Positions 8,329-16,092 of a DNA stretch of 35,045 nucleotides are shown here, one piece after another. The stretch covers positions 1 through 35,045 of the IMG/VR virus record IMGVR_UViG_3300037961_001845; one strand, 5' to 3'. The notes below the pieces were generated by a model. That model had not been told where the DNA came from. It worked only from the letters and a program-made list of their open reading frames with translations, and searched no databases. Origin of the DNA: a virus. How positions within the stretch are numbered: the first letter of the stretch is position 1; every line of letters starts with the position of its first letter. A program made the position numbers and the translations under genes.

Positions 8329-8649
8329 TTATTCAGTCAAAGACGACTTTTTGCTTTTAGCAGGGGCTTTCTTCACCTTTGGTTTAGCGGGGAGAAGATA
8401 TGCACACAATTTATCATGTGTGTCAAAATCTCTTCCCAACGCCTTACCTAAGCGAGTCAAGCGAGAAGGTTCTAATTGCTTCAATTCCTTTCTTTCACTC
8501 TCTGCAAAAGAAATATCAAGACAATTGTCGCCTAAATACCGCAAAGCGTCTTGAGCAGGAACATCTAAAGAAATGCCCCTACTCAAGACTTCGCCATTAA
8601 CCAAAAGGGTTCTTGACCGAGAACCTTTGGATAGTTTAATTGTTGCCAA
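8329..8649 (-). CDS. 106-aa basic-tailed protein near capsid gene, unknown
   Basis: The N-terminal half is mixed strand and helix (TIKLSKGSRSRTLLVNGEVL, then a helix around PAQDALRYLGDN). The C-terminal 25 residues are rich in Lys, Ala and Ser (KPKVKKAPAKSKKS), the kind of tail that binds nucleic acid or an acidic surface. The gene lies between the putative decoration gene and a second small beta-rich head gene. A basic-tailed head protein could contact packaged DNA. The family is not recognised. Confidence 0.55.
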   Translation of the reverse strand: MATIKLSKGSRSRTLLVNGEVLSRGISLDVPAQDALRYLGDNCLDISFAESERKELKQLEPSRLTRLGKALGRDFDTHDKLCAYLLPAKPKVKKAPAKSKKSSLTE

Positions 8650-8659
8650 TTAAACCACC

Positions 8660-8995
8660 TCAAAGGAGGCCATATACTCTTACACGAACCATTCCTTCAT
8701 CAGCCGTTCCGCTTTGTTGAGCAGAACCAGTAGAAAGAATGATTTTAACGCTAGAAACGGATTCATAAGCACCTGCGGTTGAAATCACAGGTCTTGCTGA
8801 ATGTCCAATTTCTTCAACGCCAGTAATCATAACTTGGGTAATTTGACTCAATCCTACTTCAGTAGCAGTTAAGGTAATACCGCCAGCAACATAATTAGTG
8901 ATGTTAATGATTGCATCAACCATATATTCATCGCCATTTGCTCTTGGCTTGGTAAAACCTTTATGGTCTGCCAATAATGTAACTGTATGTGCCAA
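8660..8995 (-). CDS. Beta-rich head protein directly after MCP, candidate decoration/stabilisation protein
   Basis: A 111-aa protein with a continuous series of predicted strands (MAHTVTLLADHKGFTK, EYMVDAIINITNYVAGGITL, QITQVMITGVEEI, VSSVKIILSTGSA, GMVRVRVYGLL). It lies 10 bases after the major capsid gene with a GAGGTGATTTAA-type ribosome binding site of the same form as the one before the capsid gene, suggesting high expression. Small all-beta proteins encoded just after the capsid gene are often trimeric decoration proteins. No specific family signature is visible. Confidence 0.5.
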   Translation of the reverse strand: MAHTVTLLADHKGFTKPRANGDEYMVDAIINITNYVAGGITLTATEVGLSQITQVMITGVEEIGHSARPVISTAGAYESVSSVKIILSTGSAQQSGTADEGMVRVRVYGLL

Positions 8996-9005
8996 TTAAA
9001 TCACC

Positions 9006-10358
9006 TCAAAGGAGATTGGTAATCTTTCCTTGACCCTTGAAGTAAGAACAACCAGTTTCAGCCATTGTGCGGTAAAGAGCCTTGTTTCCAAGGTTGCCGA
9101 CACCGAATGGGTTTCCGTTGCTGATACCATCCTCAAAGTATTGAGTTGGCTTCATAACAGATAGCCACAAATGGTCAGTATCAAGGAAAAGCATATCACT
9201 AATCAAACTGGAGTTATTACCCGTAGAAGGCATAGCAGCGACAGGAATCAAAGGAATGTCGTAGTAAGTAGAAACACGGAAACCGACTTCTGCACCCTTA
9301 ACACCACGAACACCGTTCACAGTTGGAACGATTTCCTTTCTATCCATGAAACGCTCTTGAGCCTGAAGCAAGTCAGAAAGCGTTTGAAGCGTATCATATC
9401 CCGTAAGAATGACCTTTGGTGAACCACCAGCAACACGGAGTCTGCGAACCATGTCGTTAATCACAGTAAGCGTCAATTGTCGTGCTTCTGCGGAAAGGTA
9501 GCCATCACCGAAAGAAACCTCAGCATCCAAATACTCGTTGCCCGACGCACTTCGGAGTTTTCCGTAAAGGGTGTCAATTTGTTGGTCAGTAGCCGTTCCA
9601 ACAAGGTTTCCGCCAGAATTGTCAGCCAATTCAGTAATTTCAGCAGAGTTAGCAACAATCTTGTAAAGAGAGGTGTAGCCTCGGTCAATTGCGTTAAGAG
9701 TCGTATATGCCGTGGTTGGGGAATAGTTCTCCAAAGGCATAACAAGCATTTGATTCTGGACTTCAGCGTGGTGCTTACCCATATCTTCTCTCAATTGAGC
9801 ACGAATATCACCGATACCATCGTCAATTTGAGCCATTTCCATAGCCAATTCGCTGAAAGCAAATTGATGAGCGATGATTTTCGGGCTGGTAAAGAGCGTA
9901 TCGTATTCGGGAGCAATTGAAATCAAACCATCCGTGTTTGAATCAAGGCTGGCGTTTTCGGGAACACCACCGATTCGGTCAGCACGAAGGGAATCATCAC
10001 CATAAAGCGAGTCCGAAAGAGCCGTATTGGAAGCCTTGGTAATATCAAGGAAATTACCCGTTCCACCAGCAGGACGCTTCTTAAGGATTCTCCAACCGCT
10101 TGAAGAATAAGGTCGCTTTGCGATAACAGACAATGCGTTGCATTCTCGGTTTAGCATAGACCAGACCTTTTGGCCGTAAATTTTGTTGTAAAGGTTTGCA
10201 TTAATACCCGTTGGGTCGCTTAATGAACCATCGTGAGCGACATGAATGCCGCTAACGGTTCCTGCGGCCTTTAGCAATTGGTTGCTAATATGACCCGTTG
10301 CGCCCGTTCCGTATGTTGCTGCTTCTAAATCTGCAATAGTGTTAATATATCCTACCAT
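9006..10358 (-). CDS. Major capsid protein (HK97-type)
   Basis: A 450-aa protein from ATG 10356-10358 with a strong GAGGTGATTT ribosome binding site. It directly follows the prohead protease/scaffold gene and precedes small beta-rich head proteins, the standard MCP position. Features fitting an HK97-fold capsid protein are an N-terminal Gly/Ala-rich arm, a long central helix region (FAFSELAMEMAQIDDGIGDIRAQ, split here as about residues 165-190), the helix containing LTLTVINDMVRRLRVAGGSPKV (about 290-310), and a C-terminal beta segment (HLWLSVMKPTQYFEDG). Codon and base composition here are somewhat less AT-rich than in neighbours, as is usual for a highly expressed gene. There is no N-terminal scaffold domain; scaffolding is supplied by the upstream gene. 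Confidence 0.8.
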   Translation of the reverse strand: MVGYINTIADLEAATYGTGATGHISNQLLKAAGTVSGIHVAHDGSLSDPTGINANLYNKIYGQKVWSMLNRECNALSVIAKRPYSSSGWRILKKRPAGGTGNFLDITKASNTALSDSLYGDDSLRADRIGGVPENASLDSNTDGLISIAPEYDTLFTSPKIIAHQFAFSELAMEMAQIDDGIGDIRAQLREDMGKHHAEVQNQMLVMPLENYSPTTAYTTLNAIDRGYTSLYKIVANSAEITELADNSGGNLVGTATDQQIDTLYGKLRSASGNEYLDAEVSFGDGYLSAEARQLTLTVINDMVRRLRVAGGSPKVILTGYDTLQTLSDLLQAQERFMDRKEIVPTVNGVRGVKGAEVGFRVSTYYDIPLIPVAAMPSTGNNSSLISDMLFLDTDHLWLSVMKPTQYFEDGISNGNPFGVGNLGNKALYRTMAETGCSYFKGQGKITNLL

Positions 10359-10369
10359 TTTAAATCACC

Positions 10370-11029
10370 TCAAAGGTTTCCTCCAACCATTTTATGAATG
10401 TCAGCCCAATCCATTTCGGCTAATTCATCCATAGTAGGGAGTTTGATTTGGGCTTCTTCTTGAGCCTTAATGATGTTGTCTCTTTCAGCCGTCAAAGACT
10501 TTCGGAGAGAAGCAAATTCATTCTTAAGAGAAGCAATTTCGGAAGCCGCATCATATTGCGACTTTGCGAGAATGTTTTCTCTCGTTGAAGTTTCAGCCGC
10601 AAAGCGAGCCTCAAATTGCTTTTGGAGATTGTCGTATGCTAACTTTTCAAGTTGTTCTTGACGGAAAGCCTCGTAAGCCTTCTCAATGTTTCCAACGGAC
10701 AAATCAAGGGTTTCAAGTTCATCATTGTCAAAAGCCTTCACAACGGGCAAATCCGATGCTCTTGGCTTTCCGTTGTCAATAACGATTCGGTCAGCAGGTT
10801 CGCCAATTTCAACACCTGCACCATCAAGAGTGGAAACATAGGCTTTGGCTTCATCATCCATGTATTCGCCCATACCCTTTTCATCCATCATCTTTTCGTC
10901 ATCATCTTCCATAGCCATGCCCTTTTCTTCATCGGACATATCCATGCTTTCTTCTTCTTCCTTTCTCAGCATATTGACTTCCTCCATAAGAGCGTCAAGT
11001 TCTGCCAATGCTTTTTCAATTTTGGTCAT
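10370..11029 (-). CDS. Nested in-frame scaffold protein (internal start)
   Basis: The protease frame contains ATG at 11027-11029 (codon 180), preceded at a 5-base spacing by AGGTGA (minus strand, 11040-11035) within AAAAAAGGTGAAAAATATG. This is one of the better ribosome binding sites in the window and lies exactly at the protease-to-scaffold boundary. The product would be 219 aa, highly acidic, coiled coil, ending EMDWADIHKMVGGNL. Lambda C/Nu3 uses the same nested arrangement to make free scaffold. The site is seen directly; its use is inferred. Confidence 0.6.
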   Translation of the reverse strand: MTKIEKALAELDALMEEVNMLRKEEEESMDMSDEEKGMAMEDDDEKMMDEKGMGEYMDDEAKAYVSTLDGAGVEIGEPADRIVIDNGKPRASDLPVVKAFDNDELETLDLSVGNIEKAYEAFRQEQLEKLAYDNLQKQFEARFAAETSTRENILAKSQYDAASEIASLKNEFASLRKSLTAERDNIIKAQEEAQIKLPTMDELAEMDWADIHKMVGGNL

Positions 11030-11566
11030 ATTTTTCACCTTTTTTGTTTTGTCTTGCTTTAAAATGTCAAACTTTGCTTCTGGATTAATTCCTTTTTCAC
11101 AAATAGTGACTTCATGTAATTCTAACTTTGAAATTTCGTTGTATTGTCCAAATTCATCATTGGTTTTCTTTACTTTTTCTAAAGCCTGTCCTCCAATACT
11201 GAAACTTCTTAATGAACCTTTTCTAATGCCTCGGTTAATTTCCTTTGCCTTTTCAATATCATCTCTTAATTTGATTACTACAAAGAATCCGACATCATCA
11301 ACTTCTGTTTTGAATAGTCTCCCTGATTTATCTCGGTATGATTCAACGACTTCTCCGACTTGAACATTTGAATGGTTTGTCATTACATTTCTAAACTTTG
11401 GGTTCTCCATGTATTTTTTAACAGCCTCTTTAAGTGCTTTGAGTGTGATTAAATCATTTTGCTTATCAACGATTTCAATGCTTGCATATCCTCCAATCAT
11501 CAAGTCGTCTTGGCTTTTTAGAATCCTGAAATCGTGAGCGTTGTTCCTCATCACCGCAGAAGTCAT
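10370..11566 (-). CDS. Prohead maturation protease with C-terminal scaffold domain
   Basis: A 398-aa protein starting at ATG 11564-11566; a TTG five codons upstream is an alternative. Residues 10-170 match the HK97-type prohead protease pattern: strand GGYASIEIVDKQNDLI (25-40), candidate catalytic His65 in VMTNHSNVQVG, and candidate Ser121 or Ser123 in RSFSIGG. A later strand LELHEVTICEKGINPEA closes the fold. From about 180 the protein becomes an acidic, Met/Asp/Glu-rich coiled coil, typical of scaffolding. It ends with EMDWADIHKMVGGNL, a motif shared with the 81-aa gene at 15224 and related to the N-terminal tags elsewhere. A nested scaffold start is described separately. The protease would cut scaffold and possibly tagged cargo during capsid maturation. 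Confidence 0.8.
   Translation of the reverse strand: MTSAVMRNNAHDFRILKSQDDLMIGGYASIEIVDKQNDLITLKALKEAVKKYMENPKFRNVMTNHSNVQVGEVVESYRDKSGRLFKTEVDDVGFFVVIKLRDDIEKAKEINRGIRKGSLRSFSIGGQALEKVKKTNDEFGQYNEISKLELHEVTICEKGINPEAKFDILKQDKTKKVKNMTKIEKALAELDALMEEVNMLRKEEEESMDMSDEEKGMAMEDDDEKMMDEKGMGEYMDDEAKAYVSTLDGAGVEIGEPADRIVIDNGKPRASDLPVVKAFDNDELETLDLSVGNIEKAYEAFRQEQLEKLAYDNLQKQFEARFAAETSTRENILAKSQYDAASEIASLKNEFASLRKSLTAERDNIIKAQEEAQIKLPTMDELAEMDWADIHKMVGGNL
11035..11040 (-). promoter_or_regulatory. Internal ribosome binding site for nested scaffold
   Basis: AGGTGA lies five bases before an in-frame ATG inside the protease gene. It complements the expected 16S rRNA 3' end as well as the site used for the capsid gene does. 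It decides the proposal that scaffold is also made separately. Confidence 0.6.
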
Positions 11567-11596
11567 TCTTCTCAACCCCAACTACCTATTATCCAG

Positions 11597-11604
11597 TATA
11601 TAAA
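11597..11604 (-). promoter_or_regulatory. Archaeal-type TATA box before protease/capsid genes
   Basis: TTTATATA on the minus strand sits in the 44-base gap between the ligase-fusion stop and the protease ATG at 11566. Its centre is about 34 bases upstream of that ATG, so a start site about 25 bases downstream of the box would give a very short leader. That also favours ATG 11566 over the TTG at 11581. The upstream purine-rich BRE is not obvious (GGTGTTC). It would give the capsid genes their own strong promoter. Confidence 0.45.
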
Positions 11605-11610
11605 GAACAC

Positions 11611-14592
11611 CTATTCTTCGGTGGGAAGGGGCAATTTATTATACCTATCCTCATAGATGTTCCACTTTCCTTCATCTCCCTCCTTATCGGCAGGTGTTTG
11701 TTTGTAGCCCGTCCAAGCAAGCCACATTTTCTCTCCACCCACATCTAAGACTCTATAATGCATTTTTGTTTCAAACTTATTACCTTCTAAGAAATATTCG
11801 TGATAGCCATCTCTTTGAATACCTAAACGAATTTTACCTGAATCTACTAATTTACCTTTAGTTACTGTTTTTGCTACTTCTGCTGGATATTTACCAGCCG
11901 CTCCGAATAGGTCAAACATTTCTTCTTCGTTCTCAATATTGATAGTCCAAAACATATTTTCTGTTTTTAGACCGATAGCAAAAGTTAAGTTATCATCTTC
12001 TCTTGCATAGATTTTAAATTGACCCTCTCTTAATTCTTTAGGTGTTTTATATTCATCTTCAACGAGTTTAATATCTTCTTTTAACATAGCATATTTATCA
12101 CTAAAACCAGAGTCTCCATAAACGCATTTTTGATAATCTTCTAAGGCTTGTTCTAATAGAGTATAATCCACCCCTTCTGCAGGATTAGAAATGAAATCTT
12201 CGGCTAATTGTGATAAGTAGTCGCAATCTAACATATCTATTGATTTATCCATATTCTGCACTTCTGCTTCATATTCACTTTCCCAAAGGTCGCCATCATA
12301 TGTTTCTGGCTCTGACAAAACAAATTGATATAATTCATCATAACCGCCGAAATATTTAATATGAGAGTCCAAAGTAGATTTTCTGTTTTCTTTAACGGCT
12401 TGCTTTAAATTACGACAACATTCATCATCGTCATTTGAATCAATTTGAACAGCATCATCTTCTTCTGCTTCTTCAATAATTTCTTCAATGCGAACTAATT
12501 CAGCCATTTTGATTAAACTTTTTTTAATTTCTTCTTCTTCCTGCATGATTTTATCATCATCAGCAGCAATTTTATCATCTCTTTCGCTGATACCATCTCT
12601 AAGAATGGCCCATTTCTTTAACTTCTTTTCATCGGAATCAAGAACCTGCTCATACAAATCTTTATGTTTTTCTTTTAAGAAGTTATGAATTTGTCGTGGA
12701 GTCTGTTCACCATTCATTTTTAAGTATTGGAAGATAGCAACAGTTAATTCACTTTGCTTAGTTTTCATAATATCAATGGCCTGTTGTTTCCACATATCTA
12801 AATCCATTGTAGCGTTCTTAGACATTAGGTTATCTTCTTCATAACCATAGATAGTAAAACCATCTAAATCATACTTGATGATAACATTTGCTTCTCCGTG
12901 AATGTGGTCTGTAATTTTAACACCTTTTGTAAATGCTTCAACATTATAGTTAAGAGACTTCTTGGTGTCTTGAGAAAGTAATTCCAAAGTGATTAATTTA
13001 TCGGGATGCTCAACTTCAGGAATTTCAATTGGTTTAGCAGAGAATAAACTAAACCCATTACCCTTCTTCTTAACTTCATCCACCTTAACTCGGATAATAT
13101 CTCCAACATCAACAGCAATTTTTGTATTCAAAGCCTTACCTACATTCAAGTATTGTTTCTTATCAATCTCAACTGTTCCTTCCATTTCTTCATTTATTGG
13201 CCCAATACCGACTGTATAAGAATATAAATTACTCTTTGTCTTTTTCTTTTCTAATACGATAACATCTAAATCAACAAACTTCTTTAACTTAATCCACTTC
13301 GGATTTTTCTTTGTTCCGATGTAATAAGTAGAAGTAGCGTCTTTGATAACGACTCCTTCCGAAGCAGGATTTTGCATAATTTCATCGGCATATTTTTGTA
13401 TATCTTTGAGATTATCTGCTTGTCGGGTATCTTTCTTTGAAGGATAAGCAATCGCTTCACTAGATTTTGATGAATAATTATTGAATAAAATTGTCATTCT
13501 ACTCTCTAATTCTTCATCCACAAGAGTTTGAGACTCATGGCGAATAATATCAAAAACATGACACCTTAATGTAGCATCTTTGTATTTGCCTTTAAAAACA
13601 TGAGCGATTGTATCTGCTCTATGAAGGGGGTCGTCGCCATCAAAAAGAACTAATTCTGCATCAAAAATACAATCTCCATATTCTTTCTTCTTTAATTCAT
13701 CAACCTGTGCTTTACACTTGTCAGTAATGTCTTTTTCATTATAAGAATAAATTTTTACCTTATCATCAATTTTATGCAATTGGACTCTCATGCCGTCAAA
13801 CTTTTCTTGAACATACCAGTTTCCGCTAAATCCCTTTAACTCCTTAATATCATCCACTTCAAAAATTCTATACATGGGTTTATTGGGAACAATAAACTGA
13901 GAGATAGATTTCTTTTCATCGCTTGGCACAGACTTTTGAACCCCTTCAATATCAGTAATGTCTTTCCATTCTTCTTCACTATTCTTAGATAAGAAGATTA
14001 ACTCTAACATATCCATAGCAGCCTTTACTTTGGATTCAACTTTCTTTGAGTCTTTTCCATCCCCGTAATGCTCAATAATATAGAGGGCTACATCGTCCAC
14101 TTCTAGGTCAAGTCCCATAAGACCCTCCGTAATTGTGTCGGGGGTCATGTCTTTAACGCTGTAAATGTCATCGGGTAGGGCTTTATTGTCGTCCCTTATA
14201 GCATAATGCACAAATTTGACCATGCTTTCGGGATTATCTAGCAATTCTTCAAGCACACTATCCTTGAACATGGCGGCGAAGGGGTCGGCCACGATGGATG
14301 AAGAATACCGTAAAAGTTTGATATTCTCGTAAAGTTCTTTGGCTTGGCGTGAAGAGGGGTCTTTGACATCTTTATCGTCTAAATCCTTTTCATCAATGAA
14401 GTTTTTCATTTCTTTGCCAGCAGCATCAGCCTCATTATATGATTCAATAATGGTATCAACTGCTTTACGCCAACGGCCCGAATATTCTGTTGGGTCGCTT
14501 CTTGCAGACAAATAGGCTACCCGTGTCTTTTCAAAAAGACGAAGAATTTCTTGAGAAGGCTGTTTATCCTTCTCAATAGAAGCCAATTTCAT
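11611..14592 (-). CDS. Giant protein with ATP-dependent DNA ligase core
   Basis: A 993-aa protein. Residues about 235-530 are an ATP-dependent DNA ligase core: motif I KFDGMR with nucleotidyl Lys264, motif III DAEL (Glu313), FDII (347-350), motif IV EGVVIK (412-417), motif V WIKLKK (433-438), then an OB-fold region. The sequence around motif I (KFDGMRVQLHK, followed by KVKIYSYNEKDIT) is of the archaeal/eukaryal replicative type. The N-terminal 230 residues are acidic and helical and do not look like a normal DNA-binding domain. After the OB fold come a predicted winged-helix segment (about 640-690), a Glu/Asp-rich linker, and a C-terminal beta domain with MHYRVLDVGGEKMWLAWTG near 950. The usual archaeal ligase is about 550-600 aa. 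Its location among head genes, not replication genes, suggests it may enter the virion. Ligase core certain; extensions unassigned. Confidence 0.85.
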   Translation of the reverse strand: MKLASIEKDKQPSQEILRLFEKTRVAYLSARSDPTEYSGRWRKAVDTIIESYNEADAAGKEMKNFIDEKDLDDKDVKDPSSRQAKELYENIKLLRYSSSIVADPFAAMFKDSVLEELLDNPESMVKFVHYAIRDDNKALPDDIYSVKDMTPDTITEGLMGLDLEVDDVALYIIEHYGDGKDSKKVESKVKAAMDMLELIFLSKNSEEEWKDITDIEGVQKSVPSDEKKSISQFIVPNKPMYRIFEVDDIKELKGFSGNWYVQEKFDGMRVQLHKIDDKVKIYSYNEKDITDKCKAQVDELKKKEYGDCIFDAELVLFDGDDPLHRADTIAHVFKGKYKDATLRCHVFDIIRHESQTLVDEELESRMTILFNNYSSKSSEAIAYPSKKDTRQADNLKDIQKYADEIMQNPASEGVVIKDATSTYYIGTKKNPKWIKLKKFVDLDVIVLEKKKTKSNLYSYTVGIGPINEEMEGTVEIDKKQYLNVGKALNTKIAVDVGDIIRVKVDEVKKKGNGFSLFSAKPIEIPEVEHPDKLITLELLSQDTKKSLNYNVEAFTKGVKITDHIHGEANVIIKYDLDGFTIYGYEEDNLMSKNATMDLDMWKQQAIDIMKTKQSELTVAIFQYLKMNGEQTPRQIHNFLKEKHKDLYEQVLDSDEKKLKKWAILRDGISERDDKIAADDDKIMQEEEEIKKSLIKMAELVRIEEIIEEAEEDDAVQIDSNDDDECCRNLKQAVKENRKSTLDSHIKYFGGYDELYQFVLSEPETYDGDLWESEYEAEVQNMDKSIDMLDCDYLSQLAEDFISNPAEGVDYTLLEQALEDYQKCVYGDSGFSDKYAMLKEDIKLVEDEYKTPKELREGQFKIYAREDDNLTFAIGLKTENMFWTINIENEEEMFDLFGAAGKYPAEVAKTVTKGKLVDSGKIRLGIQRDGYHEYFLEGNKFETKMHYRVLDVGGEKMWLAWTGYKQTPADKEGDEGKWNIYEDRYNKLPLPTEE

Positions 14593-14597
14593 GCTAA

Positions 14598-15218
14598 TCA
14601 GTTAATATCTCTTGGTCTAGCGGTTCTTGGATAACTAGGAAGCGCAGGATTCAATGGGTCTTTACCTGTCGTCATAGCATATTCATCTCCGTATGCTTCT
14701 TCATCAAGAGTTTCACCAGAATAGTCGGAATCATATGCAATTGTTTGTTCAGGGATTTTAGATAATTGTTTTTCAAGTTTTACTAATTGTTGAGTGATTT
14801 CTGTAATATGTTTTCGCATAAATTGTTTCGTATCGGGGTCTTTTACATCTTTTAAATCCCTTGCTAAACCTTGAAGCATTTTATTAAATCCATCAATTTG
14901 AGCAAGCAAATTTCTTCTTTCTTCATCATCTAAAAAAGGATTTGTCTTAAAATCTTCAGGTAAAACAGCCTTTAATAAATTATACATTTTTGTAATCTCA
15001 CCAGCATAAGCATGAAAAGTTGTTGGCCCATCATTTGATTCTGCCTTGTAGTTATAATTTTCAGCCTTTGGTCGCTTCAATTTAACTGCTTCCGAATCAT
15101 CATCCATAGGATTTCTGTTGTTATCCATCAAGGATTGATAAAGCATTTCTTTGGCTTCTCTTGCCTTTTGAATCATAATGCTAATTTGTCTTTCTTCTCT
15201 TGTTACTCTTTCAGGCAT
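14598..15218 (-). CDS. 206-aa coiled-coil protein, unknown
   Basis: The start is ATG 15216-15218, five bases after the stop of the upstream gene, with GGAGTGAT as ribosome binding site; a longer frame begins at a TTG inside the upstream gene and is less likely. Residues 1-25 and 105-155 are charged helices (QLVKLEKQLSKI), with an acidic, Tyr/Asp-rich C-terminus. It lies between the scaffold-like 81-aa protein and the ligase fusion. No family is recognised. An assembly or internal head role is possible from context only. Confidence 0.6.
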   Translation of the reverse strand: MPERVTREERQISIMIQKAREAKEMLYQSLMDNNRNPMDDDSEAVKLKRPKAENYNYKAESNDGPTTFHAYAGEITKMYNLLKAVLPEDFKTNPFLDDEERRNLLAQIDGFNKMLQGLARDLKDVKDPDTKQFMRKHITEITQQLVKLEKQLSKIPEQTIAYDSDYSGETLDEEAYGDEYAMTTGKDPLNPALPSYPRTARPRDIN

Positions 15219-15223
15219 AAAAA

Positions 15224-15469
15224 TCACTCCATCTTTGAAACCATTTTGTGAATATCCGACCAATCCATGCTAGAAACATCAGTAGATGGTAATGTATCAA
15301 AACCACCAACAGTATTATCCATAGCAGGTGTTGGGCTTTGTGAAACAACAAGGCCAGCCTTCATCAAAAGACTGTCTTTTGCATAGATTGTCTTTTCCAA
15401 CGCTTCAACCTTTGCAGTTAAAGCCTTAATAATTTCTAAAACATCTTTGTTAATACTTTCTTCTGTCAT
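15224..15469 (-). CDS. 81-aa coiled-coil protein with scaffold-like C-terminal motif
   Basis: The start is ATG 15467-15469, right after the TGA of the upstream tagged gene; a longer frame overlapping that gene is a shadow. Residues 8-35 form a short coiled coil (DVLEIIKALTAKVEALEKTI). The C-terminus ends SMDWSDIHKMVSKME, nearly the same as the end of the protease/scaffold (EMDWADIHKMVGGNL). Over the 30 bases coding MDWxDIHKMV the two genes match at 25 positions, and the Asp and His codons differ only synonymously. This points to conserved peptide function. I infer a small accessory scaffold or an adaptor binding the same capsid or portal site. Confidence 0.65.
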   Translation of the reverse strand: MTEESINKDVLEIIKALTAKVEALEKTIYAKDSLLMKAGLVVSQSPTPAMDNTVGGFDTLPSTDVSSMDWSDIHKMVSKME

Positions 15470-15473
15470 AGTA

Positions 15474-15728
15474 TCACATTCCAAACTTAGCCTTGCACTT
15501 TTCTCTTTCTGCTGCATATTCTTCTTCAGACATTCCGCCCTTGCCAAATCTCTTGTTTAAACGGTCAATACAAGCAAGATAACTTTGAGCGTCTAAACTG
15601 CTTCCTCTCATGGGCTTTCTTCTACTTCCACCTCTAAAACCGCGTGAACTCATTCCTCTTGCTTTTGATACTTCATTACAGTCATTACAACCGCAACCGC
15701 TTGCCTTTAAAATTGTTTTCCAACTCAT
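15474..15728 (-). CDS. Tagged Cys-rich basic 84-aa protein
   Basis: It begins MSWKTILKA, the tag common to this genome, followed at once by CGCNDC (residues 12-17), an Arg/Gly/Ser-rich basic stretch (RGFRGGSRRKPMRGS), and a C-terminal helical segment with two more cysteines (SYLACIDRLNKRFGKGG and EREKCKAKFG). It overlaps the preceding gene by 4 bases. The basic middle suggests nucleic-acid contact; the four-plus cysteines could bind a metal. I do not recognise the family. The tag and size suggest internal virion cargo. Confidence 0.65.
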   Translation of the reverse strand: MSWKTILKASGCGCNDCNEVSKARGMSSRGFRGGSRRKPMRGSSLDAQSYLACIDRLNKRFGKGGMSEEEYAAEREKCKAKFGM

Positions 15729-16090
15729 TTCTTATCCTCTCCTTTTCCTCTTGGATGAATTAAATCTCGCAATTGACGATAGAGTAATTCATACTCCTTA
15801 CGCAACTTCGTAGCCGTAGCGACAATATCAATGTTGCGCTCATCCATTGACTTCATTTTCTTATTTAACTTCTTATCTGATTTAATTAGTTCTAATTCTC
15901 TAAGAGTAGAAATAAGTTCACCTAATTTAGTAAAGTCTTGACCAAAAAATTCGGTGGGTTCTGCGGCTTGAAGTGTTTTCTTTAACTTCTTTCTTCCTTT
16001 AGCGTCTAAAGAATCAAGGAGTTTTTTAGGCTCTTGTTTCTTCTCTTTTAGAATAAAATCATTACCTTCCCCGTAATAGTCCCAAGTCAT
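15725..16090 (-). CDS. Basic helical 121-aa protein with diverged tag
   Basis: Starts MTWDYYGEGNDFILKEKK, which looks like the Trp tag with an insertion between the Trp and the ILK part. The rest is Lys-rich and helical (LDAKGRKKLKKTLQAAEP and SDKKLNKKMKSMDERN), ending in a charged tail. It sits in a string of closely packed genes between the portal and protease. No domain is recognised. A DNA- or scaffold-contacting internal protein is a reasonable inference. Confidence 0.6.
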   Translation of the reverse strand: MTWDYYGEGNDFILKEKKQEPKKLLDSLDAKGRKKLKKTLQAAEPTEFFGQDFTKLGELISTLRELELIKSDKKLNKKMKSMDERNIDIVATATKLRKEYELLYRQLRDLIHPRGKGEDKK

Positions 16091-16092
16091 AA

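Noticed and set aside
14340-14592. Tag-like element in the ligase fusion (EEEWKDITDIEG near residue 209)
   Set aside because: It has W-K-D-I but lacks the following Leu/Ile-Lys and sits in an acidic helical region without an obvious domain boundary, so I count it as chance.
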